Origin: Methylophaga sp.
GTDB lineage: Bacteria; Pseudomonadota; Gammaproteobacteria; Nitrosococcales; Methylophagaceae
DNA length: 5,455 bases
Direction of reading: 5' to 3'
Assembly: GCA_013139345.1 (NCBI GenBank)
Contig: WTAY01000252.1
Span: 1 to 5,455, forward strand
A model generated the notes under the pieces. The model saw only the letters and a program-made list of their open reading frames with translations. It was not told where the DNA came from and searched no databases. Position numbers and translations under genes: made by a program. Of the stretch, positions 1 to 5,455 are shown one piece after another; the first letter of the stretch is position 1; every line of letters begins with the position of its first letter.

Positions 1-155
1 CAAGTCTACGATTAACAGAAGAAGTATTGTTAGGCAGTGGTGTCGATGAAGAAGATGTAAAACACGTTATTGATGAATTCCGTGAAGATTATTACTTAGA
101 TGTTGTGAAGAAAGTGACTGAGAAAACAGTCGTTATGGGCGAGCTACGACATTAA
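1..155 (+). CDS. C-terminal fragment, possibly a KefB/CPA2-type cation:proton antiporter
   Basis: This is the 3' end of a rightward gene that begins outside the window. The first complete codon is at base 3 and the TAA stop is at 153-155, giving 50 residues that open SLRLTEEVLLGSGVDEEDV and end in MGELRH. The fragment is charged and looks helical, with no membrane segment. The 'SLRL.E..L...GV' start followed by an acidic, Phe-Arg-containing helix resembles the cytoplasmic tails of CPA2 (KefB/KefC/YbaL-like) potassium or sodium:proton antiporters. That match is from memory and rests on a short, poorly conserved tail, so the family is tentative; the open frame itself is convincing. It converges on ybiI with 6 bases between the two stops, and I see no good terminator in that gap. 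Nothing can be said about its start or regulation. Confidence 0.6.
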   Translation, partial: SLRLTEEVLLGSGVDEEDVKHVIDEFREDYYLDVVKKVTEKTVVMGELRH

Positions 156-161
156 TCAAAC

Positions 162-428
162 TTATCTTAATTGACTACCCTTACTGCCTCGGCGGTTGAA
201 GTTGCCTTGTTTCTCTTGCTGCTGATCATGCTCCGTTTGGCAGGGCACGCATAGACGAACACCAGGAATGGCTTTGCGACGTGCTTCTGGAATTTTAGCT
301 TCACACTCTTCACAGTGGTTTAGGCTTTCACCGTGTGGTAATTGGCTACGGGCTAGATTGACCGCATCTTCTACGCTTGCATCTATTTGATCTTGTACTG
401 CGCCATCTTTAGACCAGCCGCCTGCCAT
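162..428 (-). CDS. ybiI: YbiI-like DksA/TraR-family zinc-finger protein
   Basis: An 88-residue protein, the same length as I recall for E. coli YbiI and matching it along its whole length: an MAGGW start, the GESL..CEEC block, an IPEARRKAIPGVRLC core and a basic RRGSK-SQLR tail. Four cysteines at 39, 42, 60 and 63 form a CxxC-17-CxxC zinc site of the DksA/TraR C4 type. The N-terminal part is one short helix (about residues 8-28). The long coiled coil with acidic tip that lets DksA act in the RNA polymerase secondary channel is absent, so a DksA-like role cannot be assumed; the function of YbiI itself is not established. The ATG start (426-428) matches the family N-terminus. The upstream ribosome-binding site is weak (AAGAA). 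The start lies 9 bases after the dnaN stop, implying cotranscription with dnaA-dnaN. That position is unusual, since recF is normally there. Confidence 0.92.
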   Translation of the reverse strand: MAGGWSKDGAVQDQIDASVEDAVNLARSQLPHGESLNHCEECEAKIPEARRKAIPGVRLCVPCQTEHDQQQEKQGNFNRRGSKGSQLR

Positions 429-437
429 GACAAATTC

Positions 438-1541
438 TTATAAACGCATTGGCATAACTACATACTGCCGCTCTAGTTTTTCATCGGCAGGTGTAATGAG
501 TACACTACTATTGTCATCACTGAATATCATTTTCACTTTATCATCAGGAATGGCATTGAGTAAATCAAGTAAATACGCATTATTAAATGCAATTTCTAAA
601 GGTGCACCTTCATAATCAACGCTGATTTCTTCTTCAGCAACTTCTTGTTCTTGGTTGGTCACTGTCGCTTTAAATAAGCCTGATTCAAGGTTAATTCGCA
701 CGCTACGGTGTTTATCATTCGATAAAATAGCAGCACGAGACAGTGCTTGTTTGAGTAGATCTCGATCGGCAATAACCTCTTTATCACCACCTAGGGGCAA
801 AACACGCTCATAGTTGGGGAACTGACCATCGATGAGTTTTGATGTGAAATGAATATCGGGTAATTCAATTTTGATCTGCTGATTACTAAAGGCAATAGTA
901 ACGCTTTCATCACTATCATTTAATAAGCGACCCAGTTCCATTATTGCTTTACGAGGAATAATAATATTACTTTTTTCCGCGACAGAATTTGATGTTGTTA
1001 GACTGCCTAGTGCTAGGCGATGGCCATCTGTTGCAACGGCGCGTAGAACATTCTCTTCACGTTCAAGTAGCAGGCCATTAAGGTAGTAGCGAACATCTTG
1101 GCTTGCCATAGCAAAACTGGTTTCATCCAATAATGATTTTAATGCAGATTGTGGCAAGCTGATTTCATCCACATAATTTGCACCTTCACTATCAGGAAAG
1201 TCTTCACTAGGAAGTGTTGCCAGTGAAAAGCGACTTTTTCCTGCTCGGACGACTGCTTTATTATCTTGGGCTTTAAAGCTGATTGTGGCATTACTCGGCA
1301 TTGCTCGGCAAATATCAAGGAACTTACGGGCAGAAACGGTTGTTTTACCTTCTTGCTCTACAGCAACGGGTAAGGTGGCAATCATTTCAAGTTCCATATC
1401 AGTACTTGTCATTGACAGTTGATCACCATGTGCTCGTAATAAAATTGTCGATAGAATTGGTAACGTAGCTCTACGTTCAACAATGCTACAAACTAATTGT
1501 AATGGGCGGGCAATTGTTTCTTGGCTAACGGTAAATTGCAT
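438..1541 (-). CDS. dnaN: DNA polymerase III subunit beta (sliding clamp)
   Basis: A 367-residue protein, against 366 in E. coli, with full-length similarity. The clamp is a head-to-tail dimer encircling DNA. It tethers polymerase III and serves as docking platform for other polymerases, MutS, ligase and Hda. Three clamp folds are expected at roughly 1-120, 128-245 and 246-367. Recognisable blocks are TLPIL (26-30), RYYLNG (151-156), ATDGHRLA (170-177), FTSKLIDGQFPNYERVLP (232-249) and the C-terminal YVVMPMRL, identical to E. coli as I recall it. The peptide-binding pocket looks intact: Arg151, Thr171, His174, Leu176 and the Met363-Pro364 pair. The ATG start fits the family N-terminus; a purine-rich GAGAG lies 7 bases upstream. 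It follows dnaA by 15 bases, so transcription from the dnaA promoter and partial translational coupling are likely. No anomaly was seen. Confidence 0.98.
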   Translation of the reverse strand: MQFTVSQETIARPLQLVCSIVERRATLPILSTILLRAHGDQLSMTSTDMELEMIATLPVAVEQEGKTTVSARKFLDICRAMPSNATISFKAQDNKAVVRAGKSRFSLATLPSEDFPDSEGANYVDEISLPQSALKSLLDETSFAMASQDVRYYLNGLLLEREENVLRAVATDGHRLALGSLTTSNSVAEKSNIIIPRKAIMELGRLLNDSDESVTIAFSNQQIKIELPDIHFTSKLIDGQFPNYERVLPLGGDKEVIADRDLLKQALSRAAILSNDKHRSVRINLESGLFKATVTNQEQEVAEEEISVDYEGAPLEIAFNNAYLLDLLNAIPDDKVKMIFSDDNSSVLITPADEKLERQYVVMPMRL

Positions 1542-1556
1542 GATCAGTCTCTCAGC

Positions 1557-2897
1557 TTAACTCGATAGGGTTCTAAGTAAATTACGATGGTCTTCGGCAA
1601 CTCGGGCATCTGTTTCTTTTAATTCTGCAACTTTACGGCAGGCATGTAAGACGGTGGTATGGTCTCGACCGCCGAAAGCTTCCCCGATTTCTGGCAAGCT
1701 ATGATTAGTGAGTTCTTTAGCTAAGGCCATGGCTATTTGTCGTGGCCGAGCAATAGAGCGTGTACGCTTTTTAGACAAGAGATCAGAAACGCGGAGTTTG
1801 AAGTATTCACCAACAGTCTTTTGAATACTATCTAGTGTGACCAGTTTTTGATGTAAGGCTAAAAGATCTTTTAATGCTTCTTGAGCCATATCAATCGACA
1901 AAGGCTGATTTGTGAAGCGAGAGAATGCCATAATTCGCTGTAATGCACCTTCTAAATCACGTACATTAGATTTAATGCGCTGGGCAATAAAGAAAGCAAC
2001 ATCTTCAGGCAACGTGACTAAGTTTTGTTGTGCTTTTTTAATCAAGATTGCGACGCGAGTTTCTAATTCTGGCGGCTCAATGGCAATTGTTAGCCCCCAG
2101 CCTAAGCGAGACTGTAAGCGTTCATCAAGATGTTCAACCTCTTTAGGGAAACGATCACAAGTGAGGATAATTTGTTTCTGACCTTCTAATAAACTATTAA
2201 AGGTATAGAAAAACTCTTCTTGAGAGCGCTCTTTTTTAGCAAAGAATTGAATGTCATCGATTAATAAGGCATCGGCACTACGATAATGTGATTTGAATTT
2301 ATCAATCACATTATTACGTAAGGCGGTAATCATATCTTGAACAAAGCGCTCGGATGATAGATACATTACACGGGCTTTAGGGTTATCTTTTTTAATTTGA
2401 TTACCGACGGCCAACATTAAGTGAGTTTTACCCAGTCCAGTGCCACCATATAAAAAGAGAGGGTTATAACCACTGGTGCCAGGAGATTCCGCAACATGTA
2501 GTGATGCCGCTCGGGCAATCTGATTTGATTTACCTTCAACATAAGACTCAAAGGTAAATGCGGGATTAATGGGGCTGCCCATTGAGGGTTCAGAGCTTTG
2601 CGAAGGCCTTTTATTGAGTTCAGGTGTTGGGTCTTGTCGTCGCTCTTCCACCTTGGAACTACCAACTTCAACGCTAGCGGAGCTGATTTTGCCTTGACTT
2701 AATGCGCCTAGAAGTTGATTTATTTTAGCCTCAAGTTGTTCTTGAACCCATGCTTGCACATAAGGGTTAGGCGCTAATAGGCGTAAATTATCATTTGTCT
2801 CGATAGCGTGTAGAGGGCGAACCCATGTATTAAATTGTTGTGCCGATAACTCACCTTCAAGGTGGGATAAGCATTTTTCCCACAAGGGTGATGACAC
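1557..2897 (-). CDS. dnaA: Chromosomal replication initiator DnaA
   Basis: A 446-residue AAA+ initiator that binds DnaA boxes at oriC, melts the origin and recruits DnaB helicase. Domain I (about 1-75) has the LW..CL..LE..L..QQFNTW pattern. A short variable linker spans about 76-110. Domain III carries Walker A GGTGLGKTH (151-159), Walker B LLIDD (211-215), a sensor 1 region reading TCD (246-248), box VII Arg260/Arg264 and sensor 2 Arg313 in NVRDLEGAL. Domain IV ends with the helix-turn-helix signature GGRDHTTVLHAC (409-420) and the C-terminus is RTLSS. It is about 20 residues shorter than E. coli DnaA, mostly in the linker. The start is GTG (2897-2895), giving MSSPLWEKCL, which fits the family, with AAGGA six bases upstream. 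Odd points: Cys for the usual Ser in TSD, SRLGWGL rather than SRFGWGL, and Leu162 after HLM where His is usual. dnaN and ybiI follow closely. A DnaA box upstream suggests autoregulation. Confidence 0.98.
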   Translation of the reverse strand: MSSPLWEKCLSHLEGELSAQQFNTWVRPLHAIETNDNLRLLAPNPYVQAWVQEQLEAKINQLLGALSQGKISSASVEVGSSKVEERRQDPTPELNKRPSQSSEPSMGSPINPAFTFESYVEGKSNQIARAASLHVAESPGTSGYNPLFLYGGTGLGKTHLMLAVGNQIKKDNPKARVMYLSSERFVQDMITALRNNVIDKFKSHYRSADALLIDDIQFFAKKERSQEEFFYTFNSLLEGQKQIILTCDRFPKEVEHLDERLQSRLGWGLTIAIEPPELETRVAILIKKAQQNLVTLPEDVAFFIAQRIKSNVRDLEGALQRIMAFSRFTNQPLSIDMAQEALKDLLALHQKLVTLDSIQKTVGEYFKLRVSDLLSKKRTRSIARPRQIAMALAKELTNHSLPEIGEAFGGRDHTTVLHACRKVAELKETDARVAEDHRNLLRTLSS

Positions 2898-2903
2898 AGC
2901 AAT

Positions 2904-2908
2904 TCCTT
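2904..2908 (-). promoter_or_regulatory. Ribosome-binding site of dnaA (supports GTG start)
   Basis: On the minus strand AAGGA stands six bases before the GTG codon at 2897-2895. This is good Shine-Dalgarno spacing and supports GTG rather than a downstream ATG as the dnaA start. Confidence 0.75.
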
Positions 2909-2939
2909 TAAGTAATGGAGAGGGATAATTAAAGTCTGT

Positions 2940-2968
2940 AGTATACTGCTTGCAGCGAAACGATTAAA
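2940..2968 (-). promoter_or_regulatory. dnaA: Possible dnaA promoter
   Basis: Reading leftward, a good -10 hexamer TATACT occupies 2945-2940. At 17 bases upstream the -35 position (2968-2963) reads TTTAAT, only three of six matches to TTGACA. The near-consensus DnaA box at 2970-2978 abuts this weak -35, a placement suited to repression or modulation by DnaA. The leader to the GTG start would be roughly 35-40 bases. The assignment rests on a single good hexamer. Confidence 0.35.
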
Positions 2969-2969
2969 C

Positions 2970-2978
2970 GTATCCACA
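2970..2978 (+). promoter_or_regulatory. DnaA box (GTATCCACA, 8 of 9)
   Basis: This 9-mer matches the strong DnaA box TTATCCACA except at the first base. It is the only good box I see in the dnaA-rpmH intergenic region. It stands just upstream of the proposed dnaA -35, so autoregulation of dnaA by its product is the natural reading, as in E. coli. Confidence 0.6.
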
Positions 2979-3004
2979 ACATTTATTTTTCATAAATAAA
3001 TTAT
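2979..3004. other. AT-rich stretch with ATTTAT/ATAAAT inverted repeat
   Basis: This stretch between the DnaA box and the rpmH promoter is nearly all A and T. It contains a perfect 6-bp inverted repeat, ATTTAT at 2981-2986 and ATAAAT at 2992-2997, around a 5-base centre. It could ease local melting or act as an upstream element for either promoter. By itself it is too small to call an origin unwinding element, and no DnaA-box cluster accompanies it. Confidence 0.35.
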
Positions 3005-3016
3005 CTCGTGTTCTTA

Positions 3017-3046
3017 TTGACTTGTAGTAGTAGAAAACATTATAAT
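3017..3046 (+). promoter_or_regulatory. Strong sigma-70 promoter for rpmH-rnpA-yidD-yidC
   Basis: The -35 TTGACT (3017-3022) matches five of six bases and the -10 TATAAT (3041-3046) matches all six, separated by 18 bases. An A/T-rich stretch lies directly upstream. Transcription would start near 3053, leaving a leader of about 68 bases before rpmH. Such strength fits a ribosomal-protein gene. Confidence 0.85.
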
Positions 3047-3057
3047 TCCTCGGCTTA

Positions 3058-3091
3058 ATGTCCTGTCGACTCTTTTCGGCATAGATGACAT
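3058..3091 (+). promoter_or_regulatory. Potential stem-loop in the rpmH mRNA leader
   Basis: Two nested inverted repeats lie between the predicted transcript start and the rpmH ribosome-binding site. The outer arms are ATGTC (3058-3062) and GACAT (3087-3091). The inner arms are TGTCGA (3064-3069) and TCGGCA (3076-3081), pairing with one G-U and leaving a 6-base loop. An asymmetric internal loop separates the two stems. There is no T-run after it, so it is not a terminator. It could stabilise the mRNA or serve in control; function is inferred only from the pairing. Confidence 0.35.
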
Positions 3092-3120
3092 ACCAGAATT
3101 AATATAGTGGAGTTGGTGAA

Positions 3121-3255
3121 ATGAAAAGAACTTTTCAGCCTAGTAATATCAAACGTAAACGTACTCACGGTTTCCGTGCACGCATGAGAACTGTTGGCGG
3201 TCGTCGCATAGTTAACGCACGTCGCGCAAAAGGTCGTGCAAGCTTAACAGCATAA
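3121..3255 (+). CDS. rpmH: 50S ribosomal protein L34
   Basis: A 44-residue, very basic protein beginning MKRTFQPS and containing KRKRTHGFRARM and GRRIVNARRAKGR, the near-invariant L34 pattern. L34 sits in the large ribosomal subunit and contacts 23S rRNA. Length is normal for the family (44-46 residues). GGAG at 3109-3112 lies 8 bases before the ATG. It is the first gene after the strong promoter at 3017-3046 and precedes rnpA by 30 bases, the usual bacterial rpmH-rnpA pairing. No anomaly was seen. Confidence 0.98.
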   Translation: MKRTFQPSNIKRKRTHGFRARMRTVGGRRIVNARRAKGRASLTA

Positions 3256-3272
3256 TTTCTCTTAGCATTTTT

Positions 3273-3277
3273 AGGAG
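3273..3277 (+). promoter_or_regulatory. Ribosome-binding site of rnpA (supports TTG start)
   Basis: AGGAG stands 8 bases before the TTG at 3286, ideal spacing. It lies only 3 bases before an out-of-frame ATG at 3281, too close for efficient use, and 29 bases before the first in-frame ATG at 3307. The site therefore favours TTG 3286. Confidence 0.7.
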
Positions 3278-3285
3278 AACATGAC

Positions 3286-3642
3286 TTGGCAACATTTGGC
3301 CGGGCCATGAGAATGAATAACCCGAGAGACTTTTCTCGGGTGTTTCGTCAAGCTAAACGTGTAAGCGGCGGAGGTTTGACGATACTAACGGTTGAAAACT
3401 CAGCGGGAACGCCTCGCTTGGGTTTAGCGATAGCAAAGAAGCACCTTAAGCTTGCTCATCGCCGTAACCGATTGAAGCGGATTATTCGTGAGTCTTTCAG
3501 ACAGCACCAATCTGACTTCAGCAATATAGATATTGTCGTGTTGACTCGACCTGATGTTATTAAGCGCGATTCAACTGAATTAAGGCAAGCATTGGAGCGA
3601 CATTGGATAACCATGGCAGCACAATGGCAAAAAAAATCTTGA
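3286..3642 (+). CDS. rnpA: Ribonuclease P protein component
   Basis: A 118-residue basic protein that binds the catalytic RNA of RNase P and helps it cleave 5' leaders from pre-tRNAs. Family marks in order: an N-terminal F.R..R....DFSRVF (4-20), PRLGLAIAKK (43-52), and the RNA-binding signature RRNRLKRIIRESFR (59-72), followed by an IDIVVLTRP strand (81-89). Length is typical (about 115-120). The start is TTG, chosen because AGGAG has ideal spacing to it and because the N-terminal F.R..R segment is conserved. Starting at ATG 3307 would give 111 residues and lose part of that segment. rpmH ends 30 bases upstream and yidD starts inside the 3' end. A perfect 8-bp hairpin covers codons 12-19. The poor start and hairpin would both lower yield relative to L34. 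Confidence 0.97.
   Translation: MATFGRAMRMNNPRDFSRVFRQAKRVSGGGLTILTVENSAGTPRLGLAIAKKHLKLAHRRNRLKRIIRESFRQHQSDFSNIDIVVLTRPDVIKRDSTELRQALERHWITMAAQWQKKS
3320..3341 (+). promoter_or_regulatory. Perfect 8-bp hairpin inside the start of rnpA
   Basis: ACCCGAGA (3320-3327) and TCTCGGGT (3334-3341) are exact reverse complements around a 6-base loop. The stem is GC-rich and lies 34 bases after the rnpA TTG. The bases that follow (GTTTCGTC) contain only a short T-run, so it is a poor intrinsic terminator. A translational or partial attenuation role is possible. The repeat is certain; the role is inference. Confidence 0.45.
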
Positions 3643-3863
3643 TCTTGTTCGTCCGAACATATCAGTTACTTATCAGTCCGTTATTAGGCGCACATTGCCG
3701 CTTCCAACCCACTTGTTCCCGTTATATGATAGATGCGATTGATCGCTTTGGTGCCTTAAAAGGTACTTGGCTTGGCCTGCGTCGACTTTCACGTTGTCAC
3801 CCTTGGCATGAGGGTGGTTTAGATCCCGTTCCTGAATTAAAGAAAAAGACACACAATGGATAA
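3624..3863 (+). CDS. yidD: Membrane protein insertion efficiency factor YidD
   Basis: A 79-residue protein of the YidD family, small membrane-associated proteins thought to aid YidC-dependent insertion of inner-membrane proteins. Visible marks are an amphipathic N-terminal helix (KKILILFVRTYQLLISPLL), then HCRFQPTCSRY (24-34), and CHPWHEGGLDPVP (58-70), with the family's three cysteines at 25, 31 and 58. The start chosen is ATG 3624, which aligns with the short Pseudomonas-type N-terminus. An in-frame TTG at 3603, with GGAG five bases upstream, would add seven residues and cannot be excluded. The gene overlaps the end of rnpA by 19 bases and the start of yidC by 8, so translation is probably coupled along the operon. 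Confidence 0.95.
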   Translation: MAKKILILFVRTYQLLISPLLGAHCRFQPTCSRYMIDAIDRFGALKGTWLGLRRLSRCHPWHEGGLDPVPELKKKTHNG

Positions 3864-5455
3864 CTTTAGAACCTTTTTTATCTTTGGCTTACTGATCGTC
3901 TCATTATTATTGTGGGATGCTTGGCAAAATGATTATGTGCTTCCTGCACAGGTTGCGCAACAAGCTACAAGTGACATTGTTAATGCAGCAGATGAGTCAC
4001 TACCTACTCTTGAAGCCGTAGCGGTAAATCAACAAGATCTACCGGATATGCCAACTGTTTATTCATTAGATAGCTTGCCTACTATTGAACAGACAGTAGA
4101 AGTGTCGTCGAGTGCAAACCGAGTTCATGTTAAAACAGATTTGATTGATGTCGTTATTGATATGAAAGGTGGTGACATTCGTTCTCTGTCTTTATTAGAT
4201 TACCCTGTGGAATCAGAGGAGCCTGATGTACCGGTACAGTTCTTGGCTGATACTGGAGCACACTACTTTGTTGTTCAATCAGGTTTACGTTCAAATGATT
4301 TTTCTGTGCCAACACATCATGATCGCTACAGTGCCGAAACGAGTTCTTATGAGTTATTAGATGGTCAAGATACTGTCGTTGTTCCATTAACTTGGATAAA
4401 TAATGAAGGCTTAACAGTAACAAAAACATATCGTTTCCATCGTGACAGTTACTTAATTGATGTGGATTATCAGGTTGAGAATAATAGTGGTGAACGCTTC
4501 TCAGCATACCCTTATGCTCAGTTTAACCGTAACCGACCACAAGATGATTCAGGCTTTATTTATACTTATACCGGAGCTGTATTTTCGACTAAGGGTAATG
4601 AATATGAAAAGATCGACTTTGATGATTTAGATGATAACTCTTTTGAGAGAAGAGCAAATGGTGGCTGGGCTGCAATGCTACAACATTATTTTGTAGCGGC
4701 GATGATTCCTGCAGATTCTGAGCAAGAAAATAAGTTTTATGGCTCTTCCATTAATGAGCGTAATTACACGGCAGGTATGCTGATGCCAAAACTTAGTGCT
4801 GCAAATGGTGATGTGGCTCAAACAGGCTACAAAATGTATCTAGGACCTAAGCAACATCAACGTTTAGAGCCTATTGCTGAAAACTTAGATTTAACTGTTG
4901 ATTTCGGTAAATTAACCATTATTTCTCAACCATTATTTACCATTATGGAATGGATCCATAAGTTAACAAATAACTGGGGTTGGTCGATTGTCTTTTTAAC
5001 AATTCTGATTAAAGCGGCGTTCTATCGCTTGTCTGCAAAAAGTTATACATCCATGGCTGCAATGCGTAAATTAACACCGAAACTCGCGGTTTTGAAAGAG
5101 CGTCATGGTGATGATAAGCAAGCCTTCAATAAAGGTATGATGGACTTATATCGCACTGAGAAAATTAATCCATTAGGCGGCTGTCTGCCAATCCTTGTGC
5201 AAATGCCGGTCTTCCTCGCCTTTTACTGGGTATTGGTTGAAGCGATTGAATTACGCCAAGCGCCATTTATCTTTTGGTTACAAGATTTAACAGCAATGGA
5301 TCCCTATTTTATCTTGCCTGTATTATTCGGCTTGAGTATGTTCTTCCAACAAAAATTGAACCCTGCTCCTCAAGATCCTGCACAAGCAATGGTAATGAAA
5401 GCATTCCCAATCATCTTTACAGTGTTCTTTGCATTCTTCCCATCAGGCTTAGTGC
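3856..5455 (+). CDS. yidC: Membrane protein insertase YidC (3' end missing)
   Basis: An open frame of 533 codons runs off the right edge, and the usual family length suggests only a few tens of residues are lost. YidC inserts and folds inner-membrane proteins, alone or with SecYEG. An uncleaved N-terminal membrane anchor spans about 5-20, followed by a large periplasmic domain, acidic in its first part, to about residue 340. The conserved five-helix insertase core starts near residue 350. Core marks are NNWGWSIVFLTILIK, YTSMAAMRKLTPKL, the cytoplasmic NPLGGCLPILVQMPVF (438-453), ELRQAPF and FFAFFPSGLV at the edge. The functional basic residue in the first core helix (Arg366 in E. coli) is Lys386 here, a replacement also common in other gammaproteobacteria. 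ATG 3856 overlaps the yidD stop. There is only a weak A/G-rich Shine-Dalgarno stretch, which points to translational coupling. Confidence 0.97.
   Translation, partial: MDNFRTFFIFGLLIVSLLLWDAWQNDYVLPAQVAQQATSDIVNAADESLPTLEAVAVNQQDLPDMPTVYSLDSLPTIEQTVEVSSSANRVHVKTDLIDVVIDMKGGDIRSLSLLDYPVESEEPDVPVQFLADTGAHYFVVQSGLRSNDFSVPTHHDRYSAETSSYELLDGQDTVVVPLTWINNEGLTVTKTYRFHRDSYLIDVDYQVENNSGERFSAYPYAQFNRNRPQDDSGFIYTYTGAVFSTKGNEYEKIDFDDLDDNSFERRANGGWAAMLQHYFVAAMIPADSEQENKFYGSSINERNYTAGMLMPKLSAANGDVAQTGYKMYLGPKQHQRLEPIAENLDLTVDFGKLTIISQPLFTIMEWIHKLTNNWGWSIVFLTILIKAAFYRLSAKSYTSMAAMRKLTPKLAVLKERHGDDKQAFNKGMMDLYRTEKINPLGGCLPILVQMPVFLAFYWVLVEAIELRQAPFIFWLQDLTAMDPYFILPVLFGLSMFFQQKLNPAPQDPAQAMVMKAFPIIFTVFFAFFPSGLV

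Noticed and set aside
427..615. Plus-strand ORF antisense to the 3' end of dnaN
   Set aside because: It lies wholly opposite the conserved dnaN coding sequence except for its first bases, has no recognisable domain or good ribosome-binding site, and is best explained as an antisense shadow.
1005..1018. Palindrome GCCTAG-TG-CTAGGC inside dnaN
   Set aside because: It encodes ordinary clamp residues (RLALGS) beside the conserved ATDGH block and has no T-run or related copy elsewhere; probably chance.
1291..1310. Near-tandem 10-base repeat (ttactcggca / ttgctcggca) in dnaN
   Set aside because: Only two copies with one mismatch, encoding normal clamp sequence; no sign of a slippage tract or functional repeat.
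1912..2181. Plus-strand ORF opposite dnaA
   Set aside because: It is an antisense shadow of the conserved AAA+ domain; no independent coding evidence.
2774..2977. Minus-strand ORF overlapping the dnaA start in another frame
   Set aside because: It starts at a GTG inside the DnaA box and reads through the conserved dnaA N-terminus in the wrong frame; the product resembles nothing I know.
4464..4472. Possible reverse-strand DnaA box (TGTGGATTA) in yidC
   Set aside because: It is a single isolated 8-of-9 match within coding sequence, with no partner boxes; expected by chance in a window of this size.
4154..4507. 117-codon minus-strand ORF opposite yidC
   Set aside because: It is antisense to the well-conserved periplasmic domain of yidC, with a His/Gln-rich low-information translation and no promoter or ribosome-binding site that I can support.

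Overview
The window is ordinary core chromosome from a gammaproteobacterium with moderately AT-rich DNA (my impression by eye, roughly 40% G+C). The protein sequences fix the class. DnaA, the DNA polymerase III beta clamp, L34, RNase P protein, YidD and YidC all resemble their Escherichia coli or Pseudomonas counterparts closely. The small zinc-finger protein downstream of dnaN is a clear YbiI. I cannot name the genus; a marine lineage such as Oceanospirillales or Cellvibrionales is only a guess.

Layout from left to right. Bases 1-155 hold the last 50 codons of a plus-strand gene, tentatively a KefB/CPA2-type monovalent cation:proton antiporter. It converges, with a 6-base gap, on a leftward cluster read as dnaA (2897-1557), dnaN (1541-438) and ybiI (428-162). 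The gaps inside the cluster are only 15 and 9 bases, so it is probably one operon. A 223-base divergent intergenic region (2898-3120) carries a strong rightward promoter, a probable leftward dnaA promoter, one near-consensus DnaA box and a short AT-rich stretch. To its right run rpmH, rnpA, yidD and yidC. rnpA and yidD overlap by 19 bases and yidD and yidC by 8. yidC runs off the right edge, missing only its C-terminal end.

The left arm supplies replication initiation (DnaA) and processivity (beta clamp). The right arm supplies a ribosomal protein, the protein part of RNase P, and two factors for inserting membrane proteins. This is the classic gene order near the bacterial origin, but the dnaA-rpmH gap has too few DnaA boxes to look like a full oriC.

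I found no mobile element, CRISPR array, tRNA, rRNA or new defence system. The points worth a second look are: ybiI where recF and gyrB usually follow dnaN; a perfect 8-bp hairpin early in rnpA, next to a TTG start and an overlapping nine-codon ORF; a foldable leader before rpmH; and substitutions in normally conserved DnaA ATPase motifs.
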